Assembly: GCA_029541985.1 (NCBI GenBank)
Contig: CP095414.1
Span: 1,178,001-1,242,000 of the forward strand
DNA length: 64,000 bases
Reading direction: 5' to 3'
DNA from: Bacteroidales bacterium F22
GTDB lineage: Bacteria; Bacteroidota; Bacteroidia; Bacteroidales; Bacteroidaceae
Both the position numbers and the translations under genes were made by a program. The notes beneath the pieces were generated by a model that worked only from the letters and a program-made list of their open reading frames with translations, searched no databases and was not told the DNA's origin. Shown one piece after another: positions 27,788-37,187 of the stretch. Within the stretch, counting starts at the first letter, position 1. Each line of letters opens with the position of its first letter.

Positions 27788-29058
27788 TTTATAATATTTA
27801 ACGTCTTTAATATTTGACTTGCCACTGCCTCAACAACAGGTAATGCAACAGAATTTCCAAATTGTTTATAAGCAGAAGCATCAGAGACAGGTATAATATA
27901 TTCATCTGGAAATCCTTGTAACCTAGCCCATTCTCTAGGAGTCATTTTTCTAATGCCTTGCCGATTGACATCACCTTTTATATTAGTTACAGGAGTAAAG
28001 TCTTTTAATCGATTATCATAGACAAGATTTCTTTCTCTCCCCATGCCTCCGCACATAACAGAGTTAGCTATACCCTCATCTGAAATAATTTGGTAACCGA
28101 AACCATTTCCTTTACTTGCATGTCTGGCCTTATGCTTTTTTAAAGTTTCTAAATAAACATTCGATAGATAATATTTAACAGAAACAACTTTTTCTTCTTT
28201 AACACTTTTAAAAGACACATCATAATTTAATGGAACTGGGTACTGAAACTGGTTAATTCCAGTATCTTTATGAAAGCCCACAATAAATATTCTTTCTCTG
28301 TTTTGAGGGAGTCCAAAATCTTTGGCATTTAGAATCTGTGGATTAGGAACATAATAGTTTAAATCATTCTTTAAAACATTCAATATGGTATTTAAAGTCC
28401 TTCCTTTATCATGATTTCTAAGACCTTTTACATTTTCTAAAAGAATAGCCTTTGGTTGCTTTTTTTTTATAATCTCAGCAACTTCAAAAAACAACGTTCC
28501 TCGTGTATCTTCGAACCCTGCTCTTTTTCCAGCAATAGAAAATGCTTGACAAGGAAATCCAGCACATAAAATATCAAAATCATTCGGAATATATGATTTA
28601 GTTTTTTCTTGTGTAATATCTCCGAAGGGAATCTCTCCAAAATTGGCCCTATATGTTTCCTTAGCTTTTGAATCCCATTCGCTAGTGAATACACATTTTC
28701 CTCCCAGATTTTGAAGAGCTAATCGAAAACCACCTATTCCAGCAAATAAATCGATAAACTTAAATTTACTGTTCGGAATGGAAGGAAATGGAATGTCAAA
28801 AGAATCAAACAAACCTAGTTCCAAAGCTTCTTCAGCTATTTTATCTGTTATTGTTTCATCGGAGTATTTTGAACTTAAAATTTCTCTTGTATATGACACA
28901 GCCTCTTTTTTGTAATACTTAGAAACATGACTTTTCTGATTATACAAATAATGGGTTAAAATTGCATCTTTATTGTTTTCAGTCTCTACAATTTTTTCAC
29001 GATTTTTTTTATTGCCTACTTCCCTTATGGAAATCTTATCTGTAAACATTTTCTCCAT
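27784..29058 (-). CDS. HpaII-like DNA (cytosine-5) methyltransferase
   Basis: A 424-residue enzyme that would protect CCGG sites by methylating cytosine. The m5C motifs are in order: FIDLFAGIGGFRLAL (101-115, SAM binding), CAGFPCQAFS with catalytic C170, LLENV (206-210), QNRERIFIVGF, a recognition region (GYQIISDEGIANSVMCGGMGRERN) and KQFGNSVALPVVEAVA. The match to recalled M.HpaII is close through the whole core, implying inner-C methylation of CCGG. The first 100 residues exceed M.HpaII (358 aa) by about 65 and are Lys/Glu-rich. They could be regulatory. The pair sits between a carboxyltransferase gene and a cation transporter gene. Confidence 0.93.
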   Translation of the reverse strand: MEKMFTDKISIREVGNKKNREKIVETENNKDAILTHYLYNQKSHVSKYYKKEAVSYTREILSSKYSDETITDKIAEEALELGLFDSFDIPFPSIPNSKFKFIDLFAGIGGFRLALQNLGGKCVFTSEWDSKAKETYRANFGEIPFGDITQEKTKSYIPNDFDILCAGFPCQAFSIAGKRAGFEDTRGTLFFEVAEIIKKKQPKAILLENVKGLRNHDKGRTLNTILNVLKNDLNYYVPNPQILNAKDFGLPQNRERIFIVGFHKDTGINQFQYPVPLNYDVSFKSVKEEKVVSVKYYLSNVYLETLKKHKARHASKGNGFGYQIISDEGIANSVMCGGMGRERNLVYDNRLKDFTPVTNIKGDVNRQGIRKMTPREWARLQGFPDEYIIPVSDASAYKQFGNSVALPVVEAVASQILKTLNIIK

Positions 29059-29142
29059 TCTTTTTTTCTATTTAGGCGCAATTTACTACTATTTTTTATT
29101 AATTTATTATTGTACAGCAAAAAAACTTCGACTTCATCCATT

Positions 29143-30093
29143 CTACTCTTTTTTAACGTCAAAATCACGCTTACTTAAACCAAATTGTTCCTCTTCTTGA
29201 TTACTCAGGGGTTCTACATGAATCAATACATCGTACACGTTTGGTATCTCTTGTTTTATCTTTCTCTCTAAATCCATCGCTATCTTGTGACTTACAAATA
29301 CCGAAAGATAGCCATCGACTTCTATATCTAGGTCTATATCGTATAGGTAATTTATCTTACGGATACGGACTTTATGGGGGTTTGAAATCTCTGGAAAAAG
29401 GTCTATCAGCTTAAATAATTGGGTATAGAGCTTGTCCCGCTCGGGAAAACTATCCATCAACTCGGAGTTGATGCCTAGGAAGAGCTGAGCACCTGTCCAT
29501 ACTATCCAAAAGCCGAGTACTAAACCGAGAAGCTTATCGATGATAGGAAGTCCTACAACGAAGGTGGCAATCAATCCTATCAATACGGCCAAAGAGAGAA
29601 ATACATCATTGCGCATGTTTATCGAATCGGCTTTGACCATAGGACTCTGTGTCTTCTTAGCTATCAGTGCTTGGTATTGGGATATCAATAATTTGCCAGC
29701 TATGGAGACGATAGTGACTACGATGGAAATATGACCAGGCATCTCGAGGGGCTCAGAACTATAGAGACGCCCTGTAGCAGAGATTATCAGCTGAATGCCT
29801 GCAAAGACAATCAAAAACGATATCGCAGCAGTTGCCGCAGTTTCCACACGGGTATGCCCGAAAGGATGTTCCTTATCGGGGGGGAGTTCTGACACTCTAT
29901 TCGCATAGTTAGTGACCAACGAACCGACCACATCAGATGCGGAATCAATACCATCGGCTATCACAGCAGCTGAATGGGCAAATAATCCGATGACAATTTT
30001 CAGTATAGAGAGCGTTGCATTGCCAAATATGCCGACTAATGAGGCTCTATGTATGGATCGACGTCGTTTGCTTATCTGTTTTCTCTTTTTCAT
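29143..30093 (-). CDS. Cation diffusion facilitator (CDF) metal exporter
   Basis: A 316-residue inner-membrane antiporter of divalent metal ions, with a basic N-terminus, six hydrophobic helices between about 18 and 205, and a cytoplasmic C-terminal domain (about 220-300). The TM2 site reads D50-S-A-S-D54. The TM5 site reads D156-S-I-N159-M-R-N-D163, with Asn where zinc transporters of the FieF type carry His. This suggests a preference other than zinc, possibly manganese. It is divergent from the flavin reductase gene, with an 84-bp gap. Confidence 0.9.
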   Translation of the reverse strand: MKKRKQISKRRRSIHRASLVGIFGNATLSILKIVIGLFAHSAAVIADGIDSASDVVGSLVTNYANRVSELPPDKEHPFGHTRVETAATAAISFLIVFAGIQLIISATGRLYSSEPLEMPGHISIVVTIVSIAGKLLISQYQALIAKKTQSPMVKADSINMRNDVFLSLAVLIGLIATFVVGLPIIDKLLGLVLGFWIVWTGAQLFLGINSELMDSFPERDKLYTQLFKLIDLFPEISNPHKVRIRKINYLYDIDLDIEVDGYLSVFVSHKIAMDLERKIKQEIPNVYDVLIHVEPLSNQEEEQFGLSKRDFDVKKE

Positions 30094-30142
30094 AGAATCT
30101 AATCTTTTTCACAAATCATTGTGTTTTTACAAGTATAACGAT

Positions 30143-30150
30143 TATTTTTG
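30143..30150 (+). promoter_or_regulatory. Promoter box of the flavin reductase gene
   Basis: TATTTTTG matches the -7 element, 28 bases before the ATG at 30178. Confidence 0.5.
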
Positions 30151-30177
30151 TAATAACGTCAATATATAATTTAGATT

Positions 30178-30756
30178 ATGAAACAGTACAGCAAGAAAAA
30201 GATTAATATCTACGACCACATGAATGAAATCATGAAGGCCTTGAAAAAAGGAATTACCATCACCACGAAGTCAAAGAACCGGGTAAATACGATGACTATC
30301 TCTTGGGGAGGAATGGGTATTGAGTGGAATAAGCCAATCTTTACTACTTATGTTAGACGGAGCAGATATACGCATGAGTTCCTCGAACAAACGGGTGTAT
30401 TTACTGTAAATATCCCTATTGACGACTCGGCTAAGAAGGCTATAAAATATGTAGGTACGCATAGCGGCCGCAAAGAGGATAAACTGGCTATCGCAGGATT
30501 GACTCCTGTAGACGGTGAGACAATCGATGTACCTGGATTAGTCGAATTGCCGATTACCTTGGAGTGTAAAGTACTTTTTAAACAAGAGCAAACATTGGAT
30601 TTGCTGCCTGAGGGATTTGCTGACAAGTATTATCCTGAGATGACGGCAGAGGCGATTGAGAAGAATGGGACTCCTCTGAAAGTCGGTCAACGAGATGTGC
30701 ATGTTCAGTATATGGCTGAAATTGTGAATGCCTATATGTTAGAACCGATGGACTAA
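30178..30756 (+). CDS. Flavin reductase-like FMN-binding protein
   Basis: A 192-residue split-barrel protein of the flavin reductase/flavoredoxin family, expected to bind FMN and reduce flavin or pass electrons in the cytoplasm. Typical features are NTMTISWGGMGIEWNKP, TTYVRRSRYTHEFLEQTGVFTVNIP and YVGTHSGRKEDK. No signal peptide. It is a single-gene transcript framed by its own promoter box and a strong terminator. Its redox partner is unknown. Confidence 0.9.
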   Translation: MKQYSKKKINIYDHMNEIMKALKKGITITTKSKNRVNTMTISWGGMGIEWNKPIFTTYVRRSRYTHEFLEQTGVFTVNIPIDDSAKKAIKYVGTHSGRKEDKLAIAGLTPVDGETIDVPGLVELPITLECKVLFKQEQTLDLLPEGFADKYYPEMTAEAIEKNGTPLKVGQRDVHVQYMAEIVNAYMLEPMD

Positions 30757-30779
30757 GCGCCAAGACGGATAAGAGACGC

Positions 30780-30826
30780 AAAAAAGCCACAGTTGAACCT
30801 ATTACTGTTTCAACTGTGGCTTTTTT
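30780..30826. terminator. Terminator after the flavin reductase gene
   Basis: An 18-bp perfect stem AAAAAAGCCACAGTTGAA (30780-30797 with 30809-30826) and 11-base loop. The T-run on the right and A-run on the left let it work for both convergent genes. Confidence 0.92.
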
Positions 30827-30865
30827 AGATGTATTGGCCTATGGGTTATCCCCTCGGACTAGTCA

Positions 30866-33800
30866 TTACTTCATCAATAATTTATAGGTTTCGATAGCGT
30901 AAGGATTGATTTCTATCTTGTCTACCATCTTAGGATATTCTTCGATGATATTTGTCTGTTGTATCTCATTCACTTTGAAAAATGATTGAAGGGTCACGTG
31001 GGCTGCTTGTCCATCGGCATCATACATCCGTACGATGACATCGTCGCTGTCTTCTGCTTTCTTGATGCATGAGATAATCACATTTTTCTTATCGATACTA
31101 AAGAAGGTAGCAGTCTCACTTAGATTGGCTTGAGTAGATTTATCAGGATTGATGACTACCTTGATAGGGTCATTGAATTGCTTAGCTGTTCTGTCTCCGC
31201 TATCATCACCTGATGCAGTCGAGGTAAGGATATGGCTGAAATGATGGTCACCAGGTTGGGTGTAGTCATTACCTAGGGCATTGCAAGATTGTCGGCTAGC
31301 AAGCAATAGATGCTGCAACAACTGAGCATCACCATCTGTCGTCGGATTAATCCAATCGGCTCCTGCTACAGAAGAACTTAATGTCACTTTGACTTTATCA
31401 TCATGTGCAGCTATCCAGTCCATGATGCCTCTTGGATGGACGTCTTTGCACTCTGGCGTATAGCGCTCGCCAGCACAACCGATTTCACTTTGCCCTACGA
31501 CTACAGTGCCGAAAGGTACTTCATGACTAATCGTTGGTCGATTCATCGCTACTGGATAGGCGGTTCTAAATTCTCTAAATAAGGTGCCATCCCAATTGAG
31601 CAACTGGTCATCAAATTGTATACGTTTCAACTGATTGTAAATGGTCACTCGCTGCTCTACCTTGGCATGCTTAATAGGTTGTATCAAACGGTAGGTCGTA
31701 TACACTTCGCCGGACTCTACTATCTCCCATTTTGCATGGTGGGTGCTTACTTGGTCGAAGTCTTTCATCGTCGGCTGCTGGACATCGCCAAATTCTCCGG
31801 CTCCGTTGCCGACAGATTCCATAGTGAATATTTCTCCTACTTTGAACTGATGGGTATCGAACAAGTTCCTATTGAACTGCTTGTCATATACTTGCTTAAT
31901 CCCTCCATCTGCGAAGGTTACAGTATAAAAATCATTGTCATAGGTAGATGAATAGGTAGTCGAAAGGTTGGCGGTCGATTCTGAGGAATGATTAGCGGTA
32001 GATTCTGGAGTCACATAATAGGTCTTGTATCCAATCGATGGGATATCTTGTGCAACAAATACGACATCTGCATGTTTGATGCTTCCGTCAGCATAAGTGG
32101 TCACACCAGTCAATTGCATCGGAACACGCGTCTTCTTGGAAGATGTCACACGTAAACTTCGTGCCTCACCTTGAGAAAAGTCAAGACTCACGGTCACGGG
32201 GTCGGTTCGCTTCCATGACAGGCTATTGAATAAGACCACAGGTATGCCTTTATTTTTTTTCGTTTTGACACGTCGAGCTATGAAATGAGTGGCCTCATCA
32301 AGAAGTTTCTCACCTATATTCTCGGACTTGACGAAATTAGCTGTAAAGAGGTCGTCTGTGATATTTCCCATATTCCCACCCCAACCATGGTCTGGATATA
32401 TCTTTGCACGCCATCCTTCATCAAATGCATCAAAAGGATAGACCATCTTCTGACGGTCAAGCATAGAAGCGACAGTCATGAATTTCTCTGCTGCGGGAAG
32501 TAACTTAGAAGCTCTTCGACTTGCTTCAAAGGCGTGATGATGGGCTGGGCCATGGATATAAAGCCATACATCAGGACGCTCTCCATAGATGGTGTCGACT
32601 GATGTAGCATATTTTTCCGCTAAAGGAAGATATTCATCTACGGTCATTAATTCCATCTTAGGAAGATATACTGGTCGCTCAGTACCTTGTGCATCGACTA
32701 CTGCGTCTGTCTGATTCCATGCTTGAATAAAGGAAGAATAGTCGACGGCTGGAAGCATGTCTTGACTAGATAACAATGGAGTCTGGGTTTCGTTTCCTTG
32801 GAAAAATTGGCTCCACCAAACAACTTGTTCTGCCCCGTATTTTATTTGGTCAGCCATCCCTTTGGATAAGGACAAGAGATCTGTACCATAGTGACCTGGG
32901 GTGTAGGTGAAGACAGAACTTCCGTCTGGACTTTCCCAACGATACATCCCGCGTTCGTGACGACTAATAACCATATAGTCAACTCCTGCTTTTTTCATGA
33001 TCTGAGGGAATTGCATGGTTCTACCAGGTACATCGACATTCCAATAGACTTTAGCATCATATCCGCCAAAAGTCTTTTTCGTCCACCGTTTACCGAGATA
33101 GAACTCACGAACTAAGTCTTCTCCTGAATACATATCTTCATAAGGACAATTGTATGTGGCACCGACGGAAATGAGTTTACGGTTTAGGAGTTGGGCTATC
33201 TTCTCTTTTGCTTCTGGATGACGAGTGATGAATTCCCTAAGCATCAACCCGTCTTCAATATCAAATCCGTAGTCATCACGGATAAAAGCATCTCGCACAA
33301 TGGGAGTCAAAAGCATGGTATCTCTCATGATTTTACAGACTTCAGGTTGTTCCATCCAAGCAATATCTTGATGACTAGAATTCATGACGGCGATACGTCC
33401 ATTCTGGTATTTACGATCGAAGAAAGGGGTATAGGCTTGGTAGAAGTCAGGACGATAACGAGTAATAAAAGTTCCCTTCCAAGCATCTCCTATTTGACTG
33501 TAAGAGGAATAAAACAAATCCCCTTTGACCTTATTTTCTGAGATACATCCATCCCCGTTTGGGAAAGTGAATGTAGCCTGCTGCTCCCCATAATTGATAG
33601 AAAAAGTGTTCTTCGGAGCAGCTGATACGACGGTAGCTGTGGCCATATCTCCTACTCGTTTGAGCAAAACGACATCGCTTTGCTTACCATCAGAGACGAC
33701 TTGAATTTTGCTTCCTGCTAAATATTCAGGTGCTTTTATTTGTAACGAATGGTCTATTTGAGAAATAACAAAAGCGCTTTCTTTAGCCGTAGCCTCGCTT

Positions 33801-34441
33801 AGCCAAGTCGTAATATTAGATGCCTTGAACAACATGAACCATGAATTTGTTCCTTCTTTGTGTCCATATACTGTTATCGTTGCTTTTTCTCCTTTTGTGA
33901 GCATCGTCACAGGTACATCCAACTCAAATGCACCGATGCCATCCTTATTGCCATCTCTCTTGACGAGAATATATTGAGCATCGGCATGAGGAACGGCAGG
34001 CGAGATTTGCAACTGACCACTACGTGTGGCTGTAAAAGTCAGTAAGGCCTTACCATTGACTTTCACGTCATACGGTTTGAGTAGGTTTAAATCAATATCA
34101 GAATAGAAAAAGAAAGATACGACTTCTCTAGAATAATCCGTAGGTACTTCAGCTGTTTGAAATTCAAACCCCACTTTACCTGTAGATGCTCTAGCAATCA
34201 TCGCTTCGGATATCTCAGAACGCAAAGATGGATAAGTATAGATTCCTCCTCCTGTTTGCTTAGTATAACCATCTAGGTCATCTTGAGAAATCTGATATAA
34301 TCTCTTGTTCACATTCAATTCTCGAATGATAGCCTCTCCATTCAGCTCTTGAGCAGCTAAGCTAAAGGAGCACATCAGAAGAAGAATAAATAGCATACTT
34401 CGCCTAAGAATAGGCATGTTATTGGTCTCTTTTTTCATCAT
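30866..34441 (-). CDS. GH38 alpha-mannosidase, exported
   Basis: A 1191-residue protein. A signal peptide ends near residue 30 (LLLMCSFSLAAQ). An N-terminal beta-rich region of about 330 residues precedes the catalytic domain. The catalytic domain shows SSHQDIAWM (first metal ligands His and Asp) and WNVDVPGR with D470 as the likely nucleophile. YIHGPAHHHAFEASR gives another metal-binding cluster. The C-terminal half is the usual beta-sandwich region (VVLFNSLSWKRTDPV). It is longer than many bacterial GH38s because of the N-terminal addition. The substrate is probably mannose on N-glycans. It is transcribed alone, with a minus-strand box TATTTTTG at 34504-34511. Confidence 0.92.
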   Translation of the reverse strand: MMKKETNNMPILRRSMLFILLLMCSFSLAAQELNGEAIIRELNVNKRLYQISQDDLDGYTKQTGGGIYTYPSLRSEISEAMIARASTGKVGFEFQTAEVPTDYSREVVSFFFYSDIDLNLLKPYDVKVNGKALLTFTATRSGQLQISPAVPHADAQYILVKRDGNKDGIGAFELDVPVTMLTKGEKATITVYGHKEGTNSWFMLFKASNITTWLSEATAKESAFVISQIDHSLQIKAPEYLAGSKIQVVSDGKQSDVVLLKRVGDMATATVVSAAPKNTFSINYGEQQATFTFPNGDGCISENKVKGDLFYSSYSQIGDAWKGTFITRYRPDFYQAYTPFFDRKYQNGRIAVMNSSHQDIAWMEQPEVCKIMRDTMLLTPIVRDAFIRDDYGFDIEDGLMLREFITRHPEAKEKIAQLLNRKLISVGATYNCPYEDMYSGEDLVREFYLGKRWTKKTFGGYDAKVYWNVDVPGRTMQFPQIMKKAGVDYMVISRHERGMYRWESPDGSSVFTYTPGHYGTDLLSLSKGMADQIKYGAEQVVWWSQFFQGNETQTPLLSSQDMLPAVDYSSFIQAWNQTDAVVDAQGTERPVYLPKMELMTVDEYLPLAEKYATSVDTIYGERPDVWLYIHGPAHHHAFEASRRASKLLPAAEKFMTVASMLDRQKMVYPFDAFDEGWRAKIYPDHGWGGNMGNITDDLFTANFVKSENIGEKLLDEATHFIARRVKTKKNKGIPVVLFNSLSWKRTDPVTVSLDFSQGEARSLRVTSSKKTRVPMQLTGVTTYADGSIKHADVVFVAQDIPSIGYKTYYVTPESTANHSSESTANLSTTYSSTYDNDFYTVTFADGGIKQVYDKQFNRNLFDTHQFKVGEIFTMESVGNGAGEFGDVQQPTMKDFDQVSTHHAKWEIVESGEVYTTYRLIQPIKHAKVEQRVTIYNQLKRIQFDDQLLNWDGTLFREFRTAYPVAMNRPTISHEVPFGTVVVGQSEIGCAGERYTPECKDVHPRGIMDWIAAHDDKVKVTLSSSVAGADWINPTTDGDAQLLQHLLLASRQSCNALGNDYTQPGDHHFSHILTSTASGDDSGDRTAKQFNDPIKVVINPDKSTQANLSETATFFSIDKKNVIISCIKKAEDSDDVIVRMYDADGQAAHVTLQSFFKVNEIQQTNIIEEYPKMVDKIEINPYAIETYKLLMK

Positions 34442-34503
34442 ATTATTTAATGGTTAAATTTTTATGCCAAATTTCAATCAGTGAAATGAACTAATCTTGT
34501 TTA

Positions 34504-34511
34504 CAAAAATA
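34504..34511 (-). promoter_or_regulatory. Probable promoter box of the GH38 gene
   Basis: TATTTTTG on the minus strand, 62 bases before the start at 34441. Confidence 0.45.
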
Positions 34512-34742
34512 GGAGAATAAATCTAGAATAGCGGGAGATTAATAAGCTAGTTCTTACTCTTAAGAGGTATTTCATTATGCTTATCAGACTAATAAGGGTT
34601 ATTTTAATCTTTATTAGTCGAAATGTACGCTTTTTTGTTTAACCGTTTAAGAGATAAAGGCTAAATTAGAGGTTCGTACGACCTTTTTTAGACAAATGTT
34701 TGAGTAAGAGAATGAACTTCTTTTTAGAAAGAAAAAAAGTAG

Positions 34743-34750
34743 TATCTTTG
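34743..34750 (+). promoter_or_regulatory. Probable promoter box of the thioesterase gene
   Basis: TATCTTTG, 56 bases before the ATG at 34807. Confidence 0.5.
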
Positions 34751-34806
34751 TAATACTTAGATGAGGTATCAATCGAGTAGGAATTCCCTCGAAAAAGAAA
34801 AATGAA

Positions 34807-35304
34807 ATGAAAGAAATCAATAATCCATGGCATAATCATCCCGACCATTTCTGTATCGGTTGCGACCCACGAAATCCCTTTTCCTTAAATATGACTTTTT
34901 TTGAAGACGGAGACGATGTCGTATGCAATTGGACTCCTCGCCCAGAGTTTCAAGGATGGATCAATGTATTGCATGGCGGCATACAAAGTCTCATGATAGA
35001 TGAGACTGCAGCATGGGTAGTCACTCGTTTCGGTCATGCGACAGGAGTCACATCCAAACTAGAATGTCAATACAAGAAAGCAATTAATATCAATGATGGT
35101 CCGATTACTGTTCGTGCCAGAATAAAAAAGCAAATGCGTCGTATATTTATTATAGATGCCGAAATCACAAATAGCCAAGGAGAAGTATGCACCACAGGGC
35201 AAGCAACCTATTACACATACTCCGATAAACAAACTCAGGGACTTGCCAAATTCGGTTATTCAAACGAAAAAGAACAGCATCAAGGTAAGGAAGATGCTCT
35301 ATAG
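34807..35304 (+). CDS. PaaI-type hotdog-fold thioesterase
   Basis: A 165-residue cytoplasmic protein of the hotdog fold, probably hydrolysing an acyl-CoA or related thioester. The signature is VLHGGIQSLMIDETAAW (about 54-70), where HGG and the following acidic residue form the active site. The front HFCIGCDPRNPFSLNM is shared with the short PaaI/YbgC-like proteins. The last 25 residues are polar and probably disordered. It converges with the LytTR regulator and overlaps it by 6 bases at the stop codons. Confidence 0.88.
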   Translation: MKEINNPWHNHPDHFCIGCDPRNPFSLNMTFFEDGDDVVCNWTPRPEFQGWINVLHGGIQSLMIDETAAWVVTRFGHATGVTSKLECQYKKAININDGPITVRARIKKQMRRIFIIDAEITNSQGEVCTTGQATYYTYSDKQTQGLAKFGYSNEKEQHQGKEDAL

Positions 35305-36039
35305 AAATTGCTCCATAAAATCAGTTCTATAATTATCTCCGAGAGGAAGTTTCTCCTCATTTTTCAAGACAATTCTATTGCCTTCAATATATTTGATAGC
35401 AGAATCATTCACTATATATGAGCGGTGTATCCTGTAAAATGGGCCAGCAGAAAGACTCTCTTCTGCTGATTTCATCGTTCCATAGACCATTAGATTTCCA
35501 TTTGACTTAGTTACATATTTCAAATACTCATTTTGAGACTGTACATAGAGAATATCACTAAAATCAATCTTATAGATTTTCTTATTGGACTTGAGCTGTA
35601 CATGGTTTATAGAGGAAGAAGAAGCAGAGTTCGTTGAATCGTTTATCAGAGAAGATGAGCGGCTTATATGAGAGGATTGATTGATACTTATCGCTTTTCT
35701 CACCTTATTTATAGCCTTCAGGAAACGAGAAAATTCAATCGGTTTGAGTAGATAGTCTGCGACTTCTAATTCGAACCCCTCCACAGCATATTCACGATAT
35801 GCCGTCGTGAAAATAACTTGTGGTGAATTATGAAGAGATTTTACGAAGTCCACCCCAGAAATAGTGGGCATATTAATATCAATGAATAAAAGGTCGACTT
35901 CACCTCGTTCTATATATTGCATCGCAGGAAGTGCAGATTTCAACAGAGCAACGACTTCCAAGTCATCCACATTTTGACAATAGTCATTCAACAATAAACG
36001 AGCGGGTTCCTCGTCATCAATAATTATACATCTATACAT
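35299..36039 (-). CDS. LytTR-family response regulator
   Basis: A 246-residue DNA-binding regulator. The receiver domain (1-120) has acidic IIDDEEPA and phospho-acceptor D54 in FIDINMP. A Ser-rich linker (about 127-150) leads to a LytTR DNA-binding domain (FSDILYVQSQNEYLKYVT; FYRIHRSYIVN; LPLGDNYR). LytTR regulators bind pairs of 9-bp direct repeats with about 21-bp periodicity, and such a pair lies at 37149-37181. It overlaps the end of the sensor kinase gene by 8 bases, so the two are co-translated. Confidence 0.93.
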   Translation of the reverse strand: MYRCIIIDDEEPARLLLNDYCQNVDDLEVVALLKSALPAMQYIERGEVDLLFIDINMPTISGVDFVKSLHNSPQVIFTTAYREYAVEGFELEVADYLLKPIEFSRFLKAINKVRKAISINQSSHISRSSSLINDSTNSASSSSINHVQLKSNKKIYKIDFSDILYVQSQNEYLKYVTKSNGNLMVYGTMKSAEESLSAGPFYRIHRSYIVNDSAIKYIEGNRIVLKNEEKLPLGDNYRTDFMEQFL

Positions 36040-37030
36040 CGGTATCTAATTCTAATGTTATTTTATATTCCTTTTCTTCATCACATATATCCAAGACATG
36101 TCTATTGGGATAGAATAAATCCAAGCGGCGCTTGACATTAACAATTCCTATCCCTCCTCTTTTATGTCTCAACCTATGCAGTCCTTTCGAATTGACACAT
36201 TTGAAAAATAAAGTAAATCCTTCTGATGAAATTTCTATATCTATGAATCCATTTTCGATATCATCTAGATTGGCAAACTTAAAGGCATTCTCAATGAACG
36301 GAATCAGTAGCATCGGAGCAAGCATCAATTCAGTATTTACTGAAGAAGCATCAAAATGAATGTTGTTGAGATGACTATCTCGAAGTTTATAGAGAGAGAT
36401 AAAGTTAGTGATATACTTGATCTCATCCTTCATTGAGACGATTCCATCACGTCCACCGTATAATGAATAGTCTAGCATCTTAGAGAGTTCCATGATAGCT
36501 CGTGAACCTTTCGGAGATTGTTTATAAGTAAGAAAATAAATATTATTAAGCGTATTGAAAAGGAAATGAGGATTGGTCTGTTGTACTAAAAAGGTTTTTT
36601 CTGCTTTCACCATCTCCAATTCTTTCAACTCTTGAGTCTTCCTTCGACGCTCCATATAGATGAACAGACTAATAAAAAGAGCCAAAATAATAGGCATGGC
36701 ATGAGTAAAAATCATCTCTAAGTCAAATAAGTGAAAAGGACCAGCTTCTAATCCTTCCTCTACATCGAGATGATAAGGTGTAAAGTCTGTGATGAAATCA
36801 TTTAGCCAGACACCTAACACAATGAAAAGTAAATTCAAAGAACCATAAATCACATACTTCTTGCGTGCATAAAAGAGAGGAAGAATCCATTTCAGGTTGG
36901 AATAGACCACTACTAATTGGACTGACACGATGCCAATAGTGTGCAGTACAGCAGTAGTAGTATCTGCCAATAATTTGAACACTACAAACAAGAAAAAGCT
37001 GTAGATTGTCCAAACGAATAATGTCTTCAT
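36032..37030 (-). CDS. LytS/YehU-type sensor histidine kinase
   Basis: A 332-residue inner-membrane kinase with about four hydrophobic helices in the first 140 residues. The signature VQQTNPHFLFNTLNNIY contains the phosphorylated His of the His_kinase family, and a compact ATPase domain follows (PMLLIPFIENAFKFA; GGIGIVNVKRRLDLFYP). The frame opens at 37042, but a minus-strand promoter box TATATTTG at 37047-37054 puts the transcript start near 37040, so the ATG at 37030 (MKTLFVWT) is preferred. It pairs with the overlapping LytTR regulator. The signal is unknown. Confidence 0.9.
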   Translation of the reverse strand: MKTLFVWTIYSFFLFVVFKLLADTTTAVLHTIGIVSVQLVVVYSNLKWILPLFYARKKYVIYGSLNLLFIVLGVWLNDFITDFTPYHLDVEEGLEAGPFHLFDLEMIFTHAMPIILALFISLFIYMERRRKTQELKELEMVKAEKTFLVQQTNPHFLFNTLNNIYFLTYKQSPKGSRAIMELSKMLDYSLYGGRDGIVSMKDEIKYITNFISLYKLRDSHLNNIHFDASSVNTELMLAPMLLIPFIENAFKFANLDDIENGFIDIEISSEGFTLFFKCVNSKGLHRLRHKRGGIGIVNVKRRLDLFYPNRHVLDICDEEKEYKITLELDTDV

Positions 37031-37046
37031 CTTTTGTCCCATTGTT

Positions 37047-37054
37047 CAAATATA
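37047..37054 (-). promoter_or_regulatory. Probable promoter box of the LytTR two-component pair
   Basis: TATATTTG on the minus strand directly before the kinase gene. It moves the likely start from 37042 to 37030. Confidence 0.5.
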
Positions 37055-37128
37055 ATGATTTGTCTGTATATATCAGATAAGCTATTTCGCTTTTTCCACT
37101 AAACAACCTTTTCTTTCAATCAAAACAG

Positions 37129-37138
37129 GTCAATTGAC
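37129..37138. repeat. 10-bp perfect palindrome GTCAATTGAC
   Basis: A perfect palindrome that lies in the divergent region between the kinase and the phosphoglycerol-transferase genes, 10 bases left of the LytTR-like repeats. Possibly a second regulator site. Confidence 0.35.
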
Positions 37139-37148
37139 TTTTGTTAAG

Positions 37149-37181
37149 CCCGTTCGTTGAATTCTCTGTCCCGTTCGTTGA
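37149..37181 (+). promoter_or_regulatory. Candidate LytTR operator (two direct repeats, 21-bp period)
   Basis: The 12-mer CCCGTTCGTTGA occurs at 37149-37160 and 37170-37181, exactly 21 bp apart, so both sit on one face of the helix. The family consensus is [TA][AC][CA]GTTN[AG][TG]. CCCGTTCGT fits 8 of 9 positions. The repeats end 6 bp before a TTTG -33 candidate (37188-37191), which is the usual place for an activator. Confidence 0.7.
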
Positions 37182-37187
37182 TTTTTT

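Larger units (their letters stand above)
34442..34806. other. Divergent regulatory region between GH38 and thioesterase genes
   Basis: About 365 bases without a gene. It holds the minus-strand box TATTTTTG (34504-34511) for GH38, a 9-bp inverted repeat GACTAATAA/TTATTAGTC (34587-34619) that may be an operator, and the plus-strand box TATCTTTG (34743-34750) for the thioesterase. Confidence 0.5.

Noticed and set aside
37149-37181. Short direct repeats considered as a CRISPR-like or tandem repeat
   Set aside because: Only two 12-bp copies with a 9-bp gap. Spacing and position fit a LytTR operator better, and no array or cas gene is present.
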